From Mycetocola saprophilus (GTDB lineage: Bacteria > Actinomycetota > Actinomycetes > Actinomycetales > Microbacteriaceae), in the NCBI RefSeq assembly GCF_000718085.1, contig NZ_JOEC01000002.1, positions 310,001-374,000 on the forward strand: a DNA stretch of 64,000 nucleotides. Reading direction: 5' to 3'. The notes under the pieces were generated by a model that saw only the letters and a list, made by a program, of their open reading frames with translations, had not been told where the DNA came from and ran no database searches. Shown here one piece after another: positions 8,205 through 17,374 of the stretch; within the stretch, counting starts at the first letter, position 1; each line of letters starts with the position of its first letter. Made by a program: the position numbers and the translations under genes.

Positions 8205-10532
8205 CTAGGCGAAGCGCTTGGGCAGGGTGTCGACGTGTGCGGTGCGCAGCTCGTCGAGGCCCACGGTGAAGACATCCTGGACCTCGAGGGTGTTCGAGGA
8301 GGCGTCGGTGACACCGATGCGCTGCACCGGGTAACCGCGGCCCTCGCACAGTCCGCGGAAGCGAACGTCGTCCTCGCGGCGAACCGAGACCAGCACGCGG
8401 CCGGTCGACTCGGAGAACAGGGCGGTGGTGGTGTCCACGCCGTCACGCTCGATGATGTCACCCAGCCAGATGCGGGCACCCACGCCGAAGCGCAGGACAC
8501 CCTCGGCGAGGGTCTGGGCGAGACCGCCGTCGGCGAGGTCGTGAGCGGCGCTCACGAGGCCCTCGGCCGAGGCCGCGCGCAGCAGCTCACCCAGGACGAT
8601 CTCGCCGGGCAGGTCCACTTCGGGCGGGGTTCCACCCAGGTGCGAGTGCACGGTGCCGGCCCAGGCCGAACCGGAGAGCTCCTCGTGCGTGGTGCCCAGG
8701 AGGTAGAGGTTCTCGCCGTCGTCCTGCCATCCGCTCGGGGTACGGTCGGCGACGTTGTCGATCACGCCGAGCACACCGACCACGGGGGTCGGGAAGATCG
8801 GGGTGTCACCGGTCTGGTTGTAGAAGGAGACGTTTCCGCCGGTCACCGGGATGCCCAGCTCGAGGCAGGCGTCCGAGAGACCGTCCACGGCCTCGGAGAA
8901 CTGCCACATGACCTCGGGATTCTCCGGGGAACCGAAGTTCAGGCAGTCGGTCACGGCGGCGGGAACCGCGCCGGTCACGGCCACGTTGCGGTAGGCCTCG
9001 GCCAGGGCAAGCTTGGCGCCCTGACGCGGGTCCAGCTGGCAGAAGCGTCCGTTGGCGTCGGTTGCGATGGCGATACCCAGGCCGGTCTCCTCATCGACGC
9101 GGATCATGCCGCCATCGTCGGGGAAGGACAGTGCGGTGTTGCCGAGCACGTAGTAGTCGTACTGGTCGGTGATCCAGGACTTATCGGCCTGGTTCGGAGA
9201 AGCCACGATCGAGAGGAACTGCTCGCGCAGCTCGCTGCCCTCGGTGGCGCGGGGCAGGGCCTCGCCGCGGTCGGCGCGCAGGGCGTCGAGCCAGGTCGGG
9301 TAGGCAACCGGGCGGTCGTAGACCGGGCCATCCACCGCGACGGTGCTGGGGTCCACGTTGACGATTTCCTCGCCGTGCCAGTTGATGATCAGGCGGCCGG
9401 TGTCGGTCACCTCACCCATCACCGAGGTCTCCACGTCCCACTTGGCGGCGACGGCCAGGAAGGCGTCGAGCTTCTCGGGGGTGACCACGGCCATCATGCG
9501 CTCCTGCGACTCCGACATGAGGATTTCCTCGGGGGTCAGGTTCGGGTTGCGCAGCAGGGTGTTGCTCAGCTCGACGAACATGCCGCCGTCGCCGTTCGCG
9601 GCCAGCTCGCTGGTGGCGCAGGAGATGCCCGCGGCACCGAGGTCCTGGATGCCTTCAACCAGCTCGTCGCGGTACATCTCCAGGCAGCACTCGATCAGCA
9701 CCTTCTCGGCGAAGGGGTCGCCCACCTGAACGGCGGGACGCTTGGAGGGGCCGTCCTCCTCGAAGGCAACCGAGGAGAGGATCGAGGCGCCACCGATGCC
9801 GTCGGCGCCGGTGCGGGCACCAAACAGGACCACCTTGTTGCCCACGCCCGAGGCGTTGGCCAGGTGCAGGTCCTCGTGACGCAGCACACCCACGGCGAGG
9901 GCGTTAACCAGAGGGTTGCCCTGGTAGATCGGGTCAAACACGGTCTCGCCGCCGATGTTGGGCAGGCCCAGGCAGTTGCCGTAGAAGGAGATACCGCCGG
10001 TCACACCGTGCAGAACGCGCGCGGTGTCGGGGTGGTCGATGTCGCCGAAGCGCAGCTGATCCATGACGGCCACCGGACGGGCACCCATCGAGATGATGTC
10101 GCGGACGATTCCGCCCACGCCGGTCGCGGCACCCTGGAAGGGCTCCACGTAGCTCGGGCTGTTGTGCGACTCAACCTTGAAGGTCACCGCCCAACCCTGG
10201 CCGATGTCCACCACGCCGGCGTTCTCGCCCATGCCGACCATGAGGTTCTTGGTCATCTCCGGGGTGACCTTCTTGCCAAACTTCCGGAGGTAGTTCTTGC
10301 TCGACTTATAGGAGCAGTGCTCGCTCCACATAACCGAGTACATGGCCAGCTCGCCCGAGGTGGGGCGGCGGCCGAGGATCTCACGAATCTTGAGGTATTC
10401 GCCCTCGGTCAGACCAAGCGCCGCATACGGCTGCTCGCGTTCCGGGGTGGCGATCGCGTTGGCCACGGTATCGGCCTCGGCGGCCGCGGCAGACGCGGCC
10501 TGGTTCTCTACGGTGGGGGGAATAGCGGTCAC
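8205..10532 (-). CDS. purL: Phosphoribosylformylglycinamidine synthase subunit PurL
   Basis: The large subunit of FGAM synthase, which converts FGAR, ATP and glutamine-derived ammonia to FGAM in de novo purine synthesis. At 775 residues it matches the small-type PurL that works with separate PurQ and PurS. Diagnostic segments include [13 protein letters not shown] near the N-terminus, the duplicated AIRS-like halves, [13 protein letters not shown], and the C-terminal [12 protein letters not shown]. The start was set at GTG 10532, which follows GAGGAG by about eleven bases; upstream residues look non-coding. Partner genes purQ and purS lie 3 kb upstream on the same strand, separated by unrelated genes, so purL is transcribed on its own here. 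Confidence 0.97.
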   Translation of the reverse strand: MTAIPPTVENQAASAAAAEADTVANAIATPEREQPYAALGLTEGEYLKIREILGRRPTSGELAMYSVMWSEHCSYKSSKNYLRKFGKKVTPEMTKNLMVGMGENAGVVDIGQGWAVTFKVESHNSPSYVEPFQGAATGVGGIVRDIISMGARPVAVMDQLRFGDIDHPDTARVLHGVTGGISFYGNCLGLPNIGGETVFDPIYQGNPLVNALAVGVLRHEDLHLANASGVGNKVVLFGARTGADGIGGASILSSVAFEEDGPSKRPAVQVGDPFAEKVLIECCLEMYRDELVEGIQDLGAAGISCATSELAANGDGGMFVELSNTLLRNPNLTPEEILMSESQERMMAVVTPEKLDAFLAVAAKWDVETSVMGEVTDTGRLIINWHGEEIVNVDPSTVAVDGPVYDRPVAYPTWLDALRADRGEALPRATEGSELREQFLSIVASPNQADKSWITDQYDYYVLGNTALSFPDDGGMIRVDEETGLGIAIATDANGRFCQLDPRQGAKLALAEAYRNVAVTGAVPAAVTDCLNFGSPENPEVMWQFSEAVDGLSDACLELGIPVTGGNVSFYNQTGDTPIFPTPVVGVLGVIDNVADRTPSGWQDDGENLYLLGTTHEELSGSAWAGTVHSHLGGTPPEVDLPGEIVLGELLRAASAEGLVSAAHDLADGGLAQTLAEGVLRFGVGARIWLGDIIERDGVDTTTALFSESTGRVLVSVRREDDVRFRGLCEGRGYPVQRIGVTDASSNTLEVQDVFTVGLDELRTAHVDTLPKRFA

Positions 10533-10731
10533 GGGTACGGTTTCTCCTCGAAGCAGCTGGTGCCGGACACCTCCCATCCTAGAGGGTGCGCGGCCCCATA
10601 AATCACCGTTCCGAACGCCCGGCCACCCGGGCTCGACACGCCGCGGATTTGCGGGGGAGAAATACCCCTGAACCAGCCGCGAAAAGCCTGGCTGGGAGAG
10701 CCTCGCTAGACCGGGTTATTTGCGGGAAAAT

Positions 10732-10998
10732 CTAGTCTCTCGGCTTGTTCTTGCGCGACCGCAGCACCGTTAGAGCAACCCCGGCGATGACCAGAATGGC
10801 CCCGATGATGATGATCGGGAGCAGGCCCTGGGCTCCGGTCTCGGCCAGCTGGGCGGCACCGGTGCCGGCGGCGGAGGGCAATACGGCGGCGGGCAGGACA
10901 CCCATTCCCACCGGGGCGAGGATTCCGGCAAGGGCGGGAATCGACAGCAGCGCCAGCAGGACGATGATCGCGCGATTGGGGTTCGTTGTTGTACCCAT
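10732..10998 (-). CDS. Very small LAxTG sortase-anchored surface protein
   Basis: An 88-residue protein made of little more than sorting signals. It has a basic N-terminus with a hydrophobic signal segment (about residues 10-40), a short Ala/Gly linker, then LAETG at about residues 51-55, a hydrophobic helix (LLPIIIIGAILVIAGVALTV) and a basic tail RSRKNKPRD. LAxTG is the motif used by class E sortases of high-GC actinobacteria. If processed at both ends, the mature wall-linked peptide would be only some 15-20 residues. No sortase gene lies in the window. The function is unknown; an alternative reading is a two-helix membrane peptide whose LAETG is coincidental. Confidence 0.7.
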   Translation of the reverse strand: MGTTTNPNRAIIVLLALLSIPALAGILAPVGMGVLPAAVLPSAAGTGAAQLAETGAQGLLPIIIIGAILVIAGVALTVLRSRKNKPRD

Positions 10999-11113
10999 GC
11001 CGTGAATCTACTCCGTAAGTCCGGAAAAGTCGAGGGTCAACCACGGGTTGATTCGTCTCATCCTCGGGACGTAAACCGGGTTGAAACCCCCGTATTTTTG
11101 CCGATCTCGATGT

Positions 11114-11128
11114 TAGGGTTCCGAGGTG
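11114..11128 (+). promoter_or_regulatory. Leaderless-type -10 box of the VanZ gene
   Basis: TAGGGT at 11114-11119 is followed by exactly six bases and then GTG 11126. This -10-to-start distance is what leaderless actinobacterial transcripts show. No convincing -35 box is seen. Confidence 0.45.
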
Positions 11129-12241
11129 AATGAACTGCTGACTCCCGCCCTGATCGCCCTGTTTTCCGGCGGCGTGCTCGCCGTGGTGTTGATTGTGCCG
11201 TTCGTCGCGACAAGCTATCGCAGGCGCGGAGGGCTGTCGTTCTGGCGCAGCATCGGCTGGTTGGCGTTTCTGGTCTACATGCTGGCGATCTGGTGCTACA
11301 CCCTGCTGCCGATCCCCGGGAGCGCCGATTACCGCGCCAGCGGGGTTGAACTGGACATCATGTCCGGGGTGCGGGAGATCGCCAACTATCCACACGCGAA
11401 CCTGCAGGACCTCGTTCATAACACCGCGTTCCTGCAGCTCGCTCTCAACGTTGTGCTGTTCATCCCGTTCGGGTTCCTGATGCGGACGCTGTTCCAGCGA
11501 GGATTCTTTGTGTCCACGCTGCTGGGTTTTGCGCTGTCGCTGCTGATCGAAACCACCCAGCTGACCGCGGTGTGGGGCCTGTTCCCCCGTCCGTATCGGG
11601 TATTTGACGTCGGCGATTTGGCGACCAACACCCTCGGTGCCCTGCTCGGATCGCTGCTGGCATTCGTGTTTGTGGGCTTCGCCCGGCGGGAGGAGGTGCG
11701 CCAGCGCGAACCGCGTCCGGTCACCGCCGGACGCCGCTTCCTCGGCTTCTTCTGCGACCTGTTGTTCCTCGGGTTACTGGGTGGAGGGCTGGTGCTGATG
11801 GTTCGCGTCTATCGGGCCACGGTGCTGGGCCAGTCGGGTGCGGAACTCGCCACAACCACCCAGACCGAGACCCTGGTGGGCTTGATCCCGATCGCGATCC
11901 AGTTCCTCTGCGTCATGATCGGCGGGGTCACCGTGGGCGAATCCGCGGTCCTGCTGGCCCCGGTGTATCACCGGGTGCCCGCATTCTTCTCCCGTCTGCT
12001 GCGCTTTGTGTTTGGGCTCGGAGGATACGTGGCTCTCACCAGCATCGATGTCCCGGCAACCGCGATCATTCTGCCCTTCTTTACCCTTGTCTCGATCATC
12101 GGCGTCTGGGCCACCCGGGATCGTCGCGGTCTGGCCGATGCCATCGCCGGAAGCTCGGTGGCCGATCGGCGACTGGTGCGTGGCGGAGAACCGCGGGAAT
12201 CGATTGGCGGACGTGGCGGAAATTACTCATCCCAGATGTGA
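11126..12241 (+). CDS. VanZ-like membrane protein with C-terminal RDD-like domain
   Basis: A 371-residue polytopic membrane protein. The N-terminal half has four to five helices with VanZ-family features: WCYTLLPIP after the second helix, NVVLFIPFGFLM, and the LIETTQL...FDVGDLATNTLGALLG motif. The second half (from about residue 195) starts with RRFLGFFCDLLFLGLL and ends with DRRGLADAIAGSSVADRR, which resembles the RDD family. VanZ proteins are linked to glycopeptide tolerance and envelope functions, but the exact role is not known. The start is GTG 11126, probably leaderless. It is flanked by a divergent sortase-substrate gene and a downstream membrane gene on the same strand, so the neighbourhood is envelope-related. 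Confidence 0.85.
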   Translation: MNELLTPALIALFSGGVLAVVLIVPFVATSYRRRGGLSFWRSIGWLAFLVYMLAIWCYTLLPIPGSADYRASGVELDIMSGVREIANYPHANLQDLVHNTAFLQLALNVVLFIPFGFLMRTLFQRGFFVSTLLGFALSLLIETTQLTAVWGLFPRPYRVFDVGDLATNTLGALLGSLLAFVFVGFARREEVRQREPRPVTAGRRFLGFFCDLLFLGLLGGGLVLMVRVYRATVLGQSGAELATTTQTETLVGLIPIAIQFLCVMIGGVTVGESAVLLAPVYHRVPAFFSRLLRFVFGLGGYVALTSIDVPATAIILPFFTLVSIIGVWATRDRRGLADAIAGSSVADRRLVRGGEPRESIGGRGGNYSSQM

Positions 12242-12343
12242 GTTTTCTGGGGAATTTCCCCGGGGAGTGCTGCGCGCTTGCAGCGACCCGGGGCAGGCAG
12301 CACGCTAGGGAGGGGAGGCCTTCTCCCGCTGAAAGGGACGTAC

Positions 12344-13570
12344 ATGGCGGCATCGGGTTTCGGACGTGGCTGGGTGAGGGTTGCCCGAGTGGAGGCGTCG
12401 CGGGTGTGGTACGCGAGCAGCGGGCGGTGGATTCTGGTGCTGGCCGTGATTGCGACGATCGCGGCGGTTGCCTTCCCCGCAATCACGGGTGGGCTCATCG
12501 CTCAGGATGACGTGGTTCCCCCGGATCTGAATCTGGATGACGCCAATGTGGTGGGCTCCCTCTACCTGGCGGGTGCCGGGTTTATCGCCCTGCCCGCCCT
12601 GCTCTGGGGCATGATAATCGGTGATCCGCGGGCGCCCAGGCGGCATGCGAAGGCCGCATCGACACCGACGGCGGTTCCAGCAGAGACGGTGGCTGCGGCA
12701 CAGACAGCGGCTCCGCTATCGACGGCGATTCTCGCACCAACGGCAGTCGCGGAACCGACGCTGGTTCCGGTATCGGCCGAGGCACCGACCCACTCCGCGG
12801 ACGGGCAGTCCCCGACCGATTCTGCCCTCCGCACAAGCGTGGCCGATTCCGCGGACCGGTCCTCCCCGGCCGAAAACATCCGGCGTGGAAGCCTGGCCGA
12901 CTCCCGGAAGCTTCGGGCCGCCCAGGCCGAGCGTCGGGAAGTCAAGCGCCGAGACCGAGCCCGGCTTCGCGCGCGGTCGGTGCGGATCTCCGAGCGGGTG
13001 AGTAGGGCCGCCGATCCTCGTGCCGCGGTGGTTGCACGCGTTGCTGTCGCCGCCGTCGCCGGACTGGTCCTGGGCGTCGTGCTGGTGGGCGTCGCCGTGC
13101 TGACCTCGGTGGTGGCCCTGACAATTTTTGGATCGTCCCTCTGGCTGACCGACGACCACACCCTGATGCTCGGGGTCCGGATGATCCTGGTCTCTATCGT
13201 GCTCACCGTTGCCGGAGCGGGGCTGGGCGCGCTGGTGCACGGCCTGCGCCCGTCGGTGTTACGACCCATTCTGTTGGTGCTGGTGGCGCTCGCCGTGGTG
13301 GGGGTGGATGCCGGGATGCGGACCGCCAACGCGATGGGAGCCCTCCCCGATGCGATGATCCGCTTCGTGCCGAGCGTGATCACCCGTGCGGCGTCCGGCG
13401 TGGCCGGTGCGGGTTTTCCTCCCGCCACTCCGTTTGCCGTGTCGGGACCGCGCACGTTCGCGCTGCTCACGGTGATCGCCTTGCTCACGGTCGCCGCCGC
13501 CACTACCCGCGCGGCCATCAGATCCCGACGCACCCCCGACGACACGGCCCCACGGCTCGCCCAGGCGTAG
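12344..13570 (+). CDS. Hypothetical membrane protein with charged repetitive linker
   Basis: A 408-residue protein that I do not recognise. ATG 12344 follows AAAGGGA and was preferred over an upstream ATG at 12278. Two hydrophobic helices near the N-terminus (about residues 30-55 and 75-95) are followed by a 150-residue low-complexity linker. The linker is first Ala/Thr/Val-rich, then built of Ser/Arg/Asp repeats such as TSVADSADRSS, then very basic. Four further hydrophobic segments (about residues 225-400) make the C-terminal half. No enzymatic motif is visible. It follows the VanZ gene after about 100 bases and its 3' end runs into an array of 33-bp repeats. Confidence 0.6.
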   Translation: MAASGFGRGWVRVARVEASRVWYASSGRWILVLAVIATIAAVAFPAITGGLIAQDDVVPPDLNLDDANVVGSLYLAGAGFIALPALLWGMIIGDPRAPRRHAKAASTPTAVPAETVAAAQTAAPLSTAILAPTAVAEPTLVPVSAEAPTHSADGQSPTDSALRTSVADSADRSSPAENIRRGSLADSRKLRAAQAERREVKRRDRARLRARSVRISERVSRAADPRAAVVARVAVAAVAGLVLGVVLVGVAVLTSVVALTIFGSSLWLTDDHTLMLGVRMILVSIVLTVAGAGLGALVHGLRPSVLRPILLVLVALAVVGVDAGMRTANAMGALPDAMIRFVPSVITRAASGVAGAGFPPATPFAVSGPRTFALLTVIALLTVAAATTRAAIRSRRTPDDTAPRLAQA

Positions 13571-13596
13571 ACGGGAAGCCGCCCCATCGGGTGGCC

Positions 13597-13762
13597 AAAC
13601 AGGACGGCCCATCCGGTCTCGCAGAGGCGAAACCACGACGGCCCGCCGGGCTCGGGTAGGCGAGAGCGGGATGTCCCGCCCGAATCGCAGCAGCGAAAGT
13701 GCGAAGGCCTGCCGGACCTGCTTAGGCGGAAACACGACGGCCCGCCGGGACTCGCAGCAGCG
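13597..13762. repeat. Five tandem imperfect 33-bp repeats
   Basis: Units at 13597-13629, 13630-13662, 13663-13695, 13696-13728 and 13729-13762 (33, 33, 33, 33 and 34 bp) share the pattern AAAnnnCGACGGCCCGCCGG followed by a variable part and an ending of the type GCAG(A/C)GGCG. The 17-mer CACGACGGCCCGCCGGG is exact in units 2 and 5. The array fills the gap between two convergent genes (13570 and purQ at 13792). Each unit contains a GGCCCGCCGGG core able to form a small hairpin, so the array may act in termination or simply be a minisatellite. No spacers of unrelated sequence occur. Confidence 0.75.
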
Positions 13763-13791
13763 AATCCGGGCGGGCCGAATGTGTGGGCGGA

Positions 13792-14493
13792 CTAGACCGC
13801 CAGCAGGGCTGTGAGGGCCGAGGCGAAGAAGCCCAGGCCGTCGGTCCCCGAACGCATGGCGTCCGCGGTGTCCGGGCCGAAGCCGGGCTCCACCGCGTGC
13901 TCGGGGTGCGGCATCAGGCCCACCACGTTGCCCGCGGCGTTGCTGATGCCGGCGATGTCGCGCATCGACCCGTTGGGGTTGACCCCGGAATAGCGGAAGA
14001 CCACGCGGCCCTCGCCCTCCAGACGGTCAAGCTCCTCGTTCGAGGCGATGAAACCACCCTCACCGTTCTTCAGCGGGATGACAATTTCCTGCCCCTGGGT
14101 GAACGCGTTGGACCAGGCGGTGTCGGTGGACTCCACGATCAGGCCCTGGTCGCGACGAATGAAGTTACCCTTTTCGTTGCGGATCAGGCCGCCGGGCAGC
14201 AGGTGCGCCTCGGTCAGCATCTGGAAACCGTTGCAGATACCCAGTACCGGCATTCCGGCGTTCGCCGCCGAGATAACCTCGGTCATGATCGGCGCCCGCG
14301 CGGCAATCGCGCCCGCCCGCAGGTAGTCGCCGTAGCTGAACCCGCCGGGCAGGACGATCGCGTCCACACCCTGCAGGTCGTGGTCGGCATGCCAGAGGGC
14401 TACCGGCTCGGCACCGGCGATGCGGATCGCGCGCTGAGCGTCGCGATCATCCAGCGAACCGGGGAAGGTGACCACACCGATCCGGTGGGTCAT
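13792..14493 (-). CDS. purQ: Phosphoribosylformylglycinamidine synthase subunit PurQ
   Basis: The glutaminase subunit of FGAM synthase, 233 residues. It is a class I glutamine amidotransferase that releases ammonia from glutamine for PurL. The nucleophile is Cys87 in GICNG, and the His/Glu of the triad lie in MPHPEH (His199, with Glu198 region). The oxyanion loop [14 protein letters not shown] is intact. Its ATG overlaps the purS stop by ATGA, so purS and purQ form a coupled pair. The convergent neighbour is separated by the 33-bp repeat array. Confidence 0.97.
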   Translation of the reverse strand: MTHRIGVVTFPGSLDDRDAQRAIRIAGAEPVALWHADHDLQGVDAIVLPGGFSYGDYLRAGAIAARAPIMTEVISAANAGMPVLGICNGFQMLTEAHLLPGGLIRNEKGNFIRRDQGLIVESTDTAWSNAFTQGQEIVIPLKNGEGGFIASNEELDRLEGEGRVVFRYSGVNPNGSMRDIAGISNAAGNVVGLMPHPEHAVEPGFGPDTADAMRSGTDGLGFFASALTALLAV

Positions 14494-14747
14494 GCCTGGG
14501 CCTCTTCCACGCGGATGCTGGTGACATCCTCGATGACCTGGTTGGAGAAGATCTCGTCGGCGAGGGTGGCGACGTCGGCGAGAATCTGCTCGGTGACCTC
14601 ACCCTCGACGGTGAGTTCGAAGCGCTTGCCGATGCGCACGTCGGTGATGGTGGAGTGGCCCAGACGGCCAAGCGCTCCGGCCACGGCCTTACCCTGCGGG
14701 TCCAGCAGGTCGGACTTCGGCATTACTTCTACGATGATTTTTGGCAC
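14490..14747 (-). CDS. purS: Phosphoribosylformylglycinamidine synthase subunit PurS
   Basis: An 85-residue PurS, the small dimeric bridge that holds PurQ and PurL together and helps channel ammonia. Typical features are the N-terminal strand [20 protein letters not shown] and the segment [12 protein letters not shown] 14747 was chosen because GGGAG precedes it at the right distance and the resulting length is the family's usual 80-85 residues. It overlaps purQ by four bases. The 186-base gap upstream (to 14934) must hold its promoter; I see no clear operator in it. Confidence 0.95.
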   Translation of the reverse strand: MPKIIVEVMPKSDLLDPQGKAVAGALGRLGHSTITDVRIGKRFELTVEGEVTEQILADVATLADEIFSNQVIEDVTSIRVEEAQA

Positions 14748-14933
14748 CAGTGTCTCCCGGTGAGTCAGGGGGCGGATACGCATTCAGTCTAGTGGGCGAT
14801 TCACCAGAAATTTGCCACCGGCCGGAGCGCATGACACTCCGAATGATGCCGCATGTTTTCGGGGGCCGGTCACCCTCACAATCGGGCCGAAAATGCGTGT
14901 GGCTCGGTCGGTGTTTTGCCCCGCGTCTTCGGC

Positions 14934-16235
14934 CTAGAGTGTGCGCAGAATCGCGACCGCATGCAGGTGCCAGTGCTCGGCGAGCGGAACCACCGCCGTA
15001 TACATACCCGCGTCGTGGGTGGCCCCCTGGAACTCGATTGCGCTCGCCGAAACCCCGGCCTCACGCAGTGCCCGGGCATAGGCGGCACCGTCTCCGCGGA
15101 GGGTGTCGTACTCGGAAATCAGGATGTGGGCGGTCGGAAGCCCGGCAAGATCCGCGGCGAGCAGGGGCGAGGCCAGCTGCGTGCGCGCCTGATCGGGGTG
15201 GGCAAGATAGCGTGAGCGGATTGCGCGCAGTTCGCGGGCGACCAGGAATTTCGGGACCCGCATCTCGCGCAGTGGGCGCAGGTCGATGTGGGAACCGGTG
15301 AGATCTAGGCTCGGCACTTCCAGCAATTGGAGGCGCAGCGGATGGGCTGCCCGTGCGCGGTTGGCGAGGGTCACCGCGGCGGCAATGTTTCCCCCCGAGG
15401 ATGCACCGGTGATGCCGATCCGGTCCGGATCCAGACCCAGCTCCGATGCCCGGGCAAACAGCCAGTCGAGCACCGCATAGCCCTGCTCCACCGGGGTCGG
15501 GAAGCGGCTGTCGGGCGCGCGGGCGTAGTCCACCGCGAGGTAGGCGACGCGGGCATCCCGGGTGCGCCGGCGAAAACCCGCATCCACGCTGGTGTAGTCG
15601 ATTCCGCCCACGTGAAAGGCCCCACCAAAAAACGCCAGTATCGCCGGAAACCCGGTCTTGGGCGCCGGGGTATCGGGCAGGTAGAGGCGCACGCGGACCT
15701 CGGGGAACCCGGGAACGGGGATCACAAACTCGCGCGTGGTGAGGTCGGGCCCGTCGAGGCCGACCCGTCCGTGAAGTTTGCGGTCCCAGAGCAGCGCGTT
15801 GCGCTCCTCCCAGGCGGGGGTGCCGCGTGGCACCCGGTGGGCCTTGGCGGTGGTGAAGGCGTCGAGGGCGCTGGTCGGCGTGATTTCCCGCCAGTGTGTG
15901 GTGGCCTCCGGCGCGGAATCTTCGGGGGCGGGGTTCGCGCTGGTGCAGGGGTCCTCGAACTCTTCCTCTCCGTCGCTGATTTCCGCCGGGGCAGGTGCGG
16001 ATGAGTGGTGTTGGCCTCCGGCGCGGCGCGACCCGGGATCGGTGCCGAGAGTTTCGCCGGGACTCGCGTTTCGCCCGGCGCGAAGACTGCGCAGCCGCGC
16101 GGGCAGCGTGCGCAGCCCGGTCAGCGTGCGCGTGGGAAGTGCCCGGATGACCGCGGCTATTCGCTGTCGAATCTCGGTGATCGTCCCGGCTCGGTTTTCT
16201 CGAAGCTGACGCTCAAAGTACGGATCCAAGGGCAT
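14934..16235 (-). CDS. Alpha/beta-hydrolase (HSL/family IV-like esterase) with disordered N-terminus
   Basis: A 433-residue hydrolase. The first 120 residues are Arg/Pro/Ser/Glu-rich and probably disordered. The rest is an alpha/beta-hydrolase-3 fold: a nucleophile elbow GASSGGN (Ser near residue 275), an acid in SEYDTLRGDG and His in GATHDAGM, consistent with a complete catalytic triad. The usual HGGG oxyanion motif is altered to FGGA (within AFFGGAFHVGG), and the elbow GDSAGG has become GASSGG. Activity on short-chain esters is plausible but uncertain. ATG 16235 lies seven bases after AAGGAGG; two upstream in-frame ATGs are too close to that site. No signal peptide is seen. Confidence 0.8.
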   Translation of the reverse strand: MPLDPYFERQLRENRAGTITEIRQRIAAVIRALPTRTLTGLRTLPARLRSLRAGRNASPGETLGTDPGSRRAGGQHHSSAPAPAEISDGEEEFEDPCTSANPAPEDSAPEATTHWREITPTSALDAFTTAKAHRVPRGTPAWEERNALLWDRKLHGRVGLDGPDLTTREFVIPVPGFPEVRVRLYLPDTPAPKTGFPAILAFFGGAFHVGGIDYTSVDAGFRRRTRDARVAYLAVDYARAPDSRFPTPVEQGYAVLDWLFARASELGLDPDRIGITGASSGGNIAAAVTLANRARAAHPLRLQLLEVPSLDLTGSHIDLRPLREMRVPKFLVARELRAIRSRYLAHPDQARTQLASPLLAADLAGLPTAHILISEYDTLRGDGAAYARALREAGVSASAIEFQGATHDAGMYTAVVPLAEHWHLHAVAILRTL

Positions 16236-16323
16236 CCGCATCCCTCCTTCCGGCCGCACCCCCGCGCGGCCCTGTGCTCCAGGGTAGCGATCCGGGACCG
16301 GCCGGAACAGGGCATCAACACAA

Positions 16324-16354
16324 AACCCGGGATCTCTGGGGAAGATCCCGGGTT
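16324..16354 (-). terminator. Rho-independent terminator of purC
   Basis: A 12-bp perfect stem (16324-16335 with 16343-16354) with a seven-base loop is followed on the minus strand by TTTTGTGTT. It lies 22 bases beyond the purC stop. Confidence 0.85.
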
Positions 16355-16376
16355 GTGGAGGACGCGGCTCGGGCGG

Positions 16377-17264
16377 CTAGGCCCCGCGCAGGCGCTCCAG
16401 CAGCTCGCGGTAGCGGGCGGCGGTGCGCTCGCGAATGTCGAGGGGCAGCTCGGGCGGCGTGCCGGTCTTGTCCCAGTTGGCCGCGAGCCAGTCGCGCACG
16501 ATCTGCTTATCGAAGCTCGCCATCCGCGCGGCCGGATCGGTTTCGGACGCGTAGATGTCGGCGTCCCAGTAGCGGGAGGAATCGGAGGTCAGGACCTCAT
16601 CGGCGATGGTGATCGCCCCGGTCTCGGGGTCGCGGCCGAACTCAAACTTGGTGTCGGCGAGGATCACCCCGCGCTCCTCGGCGATGGCCGAGGCCCGGCG
16701 GAAAATCTCCAGCGACAGATCGCGCAGGGCGGTGGCATCCTCGATGCCCACCAGCTCGATGCTGCGCTCAAAGGTGATGTTCTCATCGTGCTCGCCCAGC
16801 TGCGCCTTGAACGCCGGGGTGTAGAGGGGCTCGGGCAGGCGGTCACCATTCTGCAGACCCGCGGGCAGCTGGATGCCGCACACGCTCTGGCTCGCCTGAT
16901 ACTCGGCCCAGCCGGAACCGGTGAGGTAGCCGCGCACCACGGCCTCGATCGGGAACATGTCCAGCGACTTGGCGCGCATCGCGCGGGCGGCCACCGGCGC
17001 GGGCAGGCCATCTCCCAGCGGCAGCAGGTGGTTGGGCACGAAGTCCAGCCGCTCAAACCACCAGTTGCTCAGGGAGGTGAGCAGCTCACCCTTGTCCGGG
17101 ATGCCGGGGGAGAGGACGTGGTCAAACGCGCTCACCCGGTCGCTGGCGACCACCAGGATTTCGGGCGCGGGCGCACCTTCGGCAAGGCCCGCGGGACGGT
17201 AGAGGTCGCGCACCTTCCCGGAGTAGAAGTGGGTCCATCCGGGCAGCTCTGCATATTCGCTCAC
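16377..17264 (-). CDS. purC: Phosphoribosylaminoimidazole-succinocarboxamide synthase PurC
   Basis: SAICAR synthase, 295 residues, joining CAIR and aspartate with ATP in the eighth step of IMP synthesis. The family signatures SGKVRDLY near the N-terminus, ASDRVSAFD, VRGYLTGSGW and ADTKFEFG are all present. The start is GTG 17264, with GGAGG immediately upstream and also a CATAAT box exactly six bases upstream (17271-17276 on the opposite strand), so the message may be nearly leaderless. The divergent TolB-like gene begins 111 bases away. Confidence 0.97.
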   Translation of the reverse strand: MSEYAELPGWTHFYSGKVRDLYRPAGLAEGAPAPEILVVASDRVSAFDHVLSPGIPDKGELLTSLSNWWFERLDFVPNHLLPLGDGLPAPVAARAMRAKSLDMFPIEAVVRGYLTGSGWAEYQASQSVCGIQLPAGLQNGDRLPEPLYTPAFKAQLGEHDENITFERSIELVGIEDATALRDLSLEIFRRASAIAEERGVILADTKFEFGRDPETGAITIADEVLTSDSSRYWDADIYASETDPAARMASFDKQIVRDWLAANWDKTGTPPELPLDIRERTAARYRELLERLRGA

Positions 17265-17374
17265 GCCTCCATTATGGGGTATCGGGCGTGTCTCAAAAAC
17301 CGGGCCGGGAATTCGCTCAGCGGTCCCACCGCGGGCTACCTGCGCGGCAGGCTTCTGCGGAGTAGGGTCGATGC

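Noticed and set aside
8235..10601. 788-codon plus-strand frame opposite purL
   Set aside because: The opposite strand encodes an unambiguous full-length PurL; the plus frame is His/Gly/Val-rich, as typical of antisense shadows in high-GC DNA.
13597..13762. CRISPR array
   Set aside because: The 33-bp units follow one another without unique spacers and no cas genes are near.
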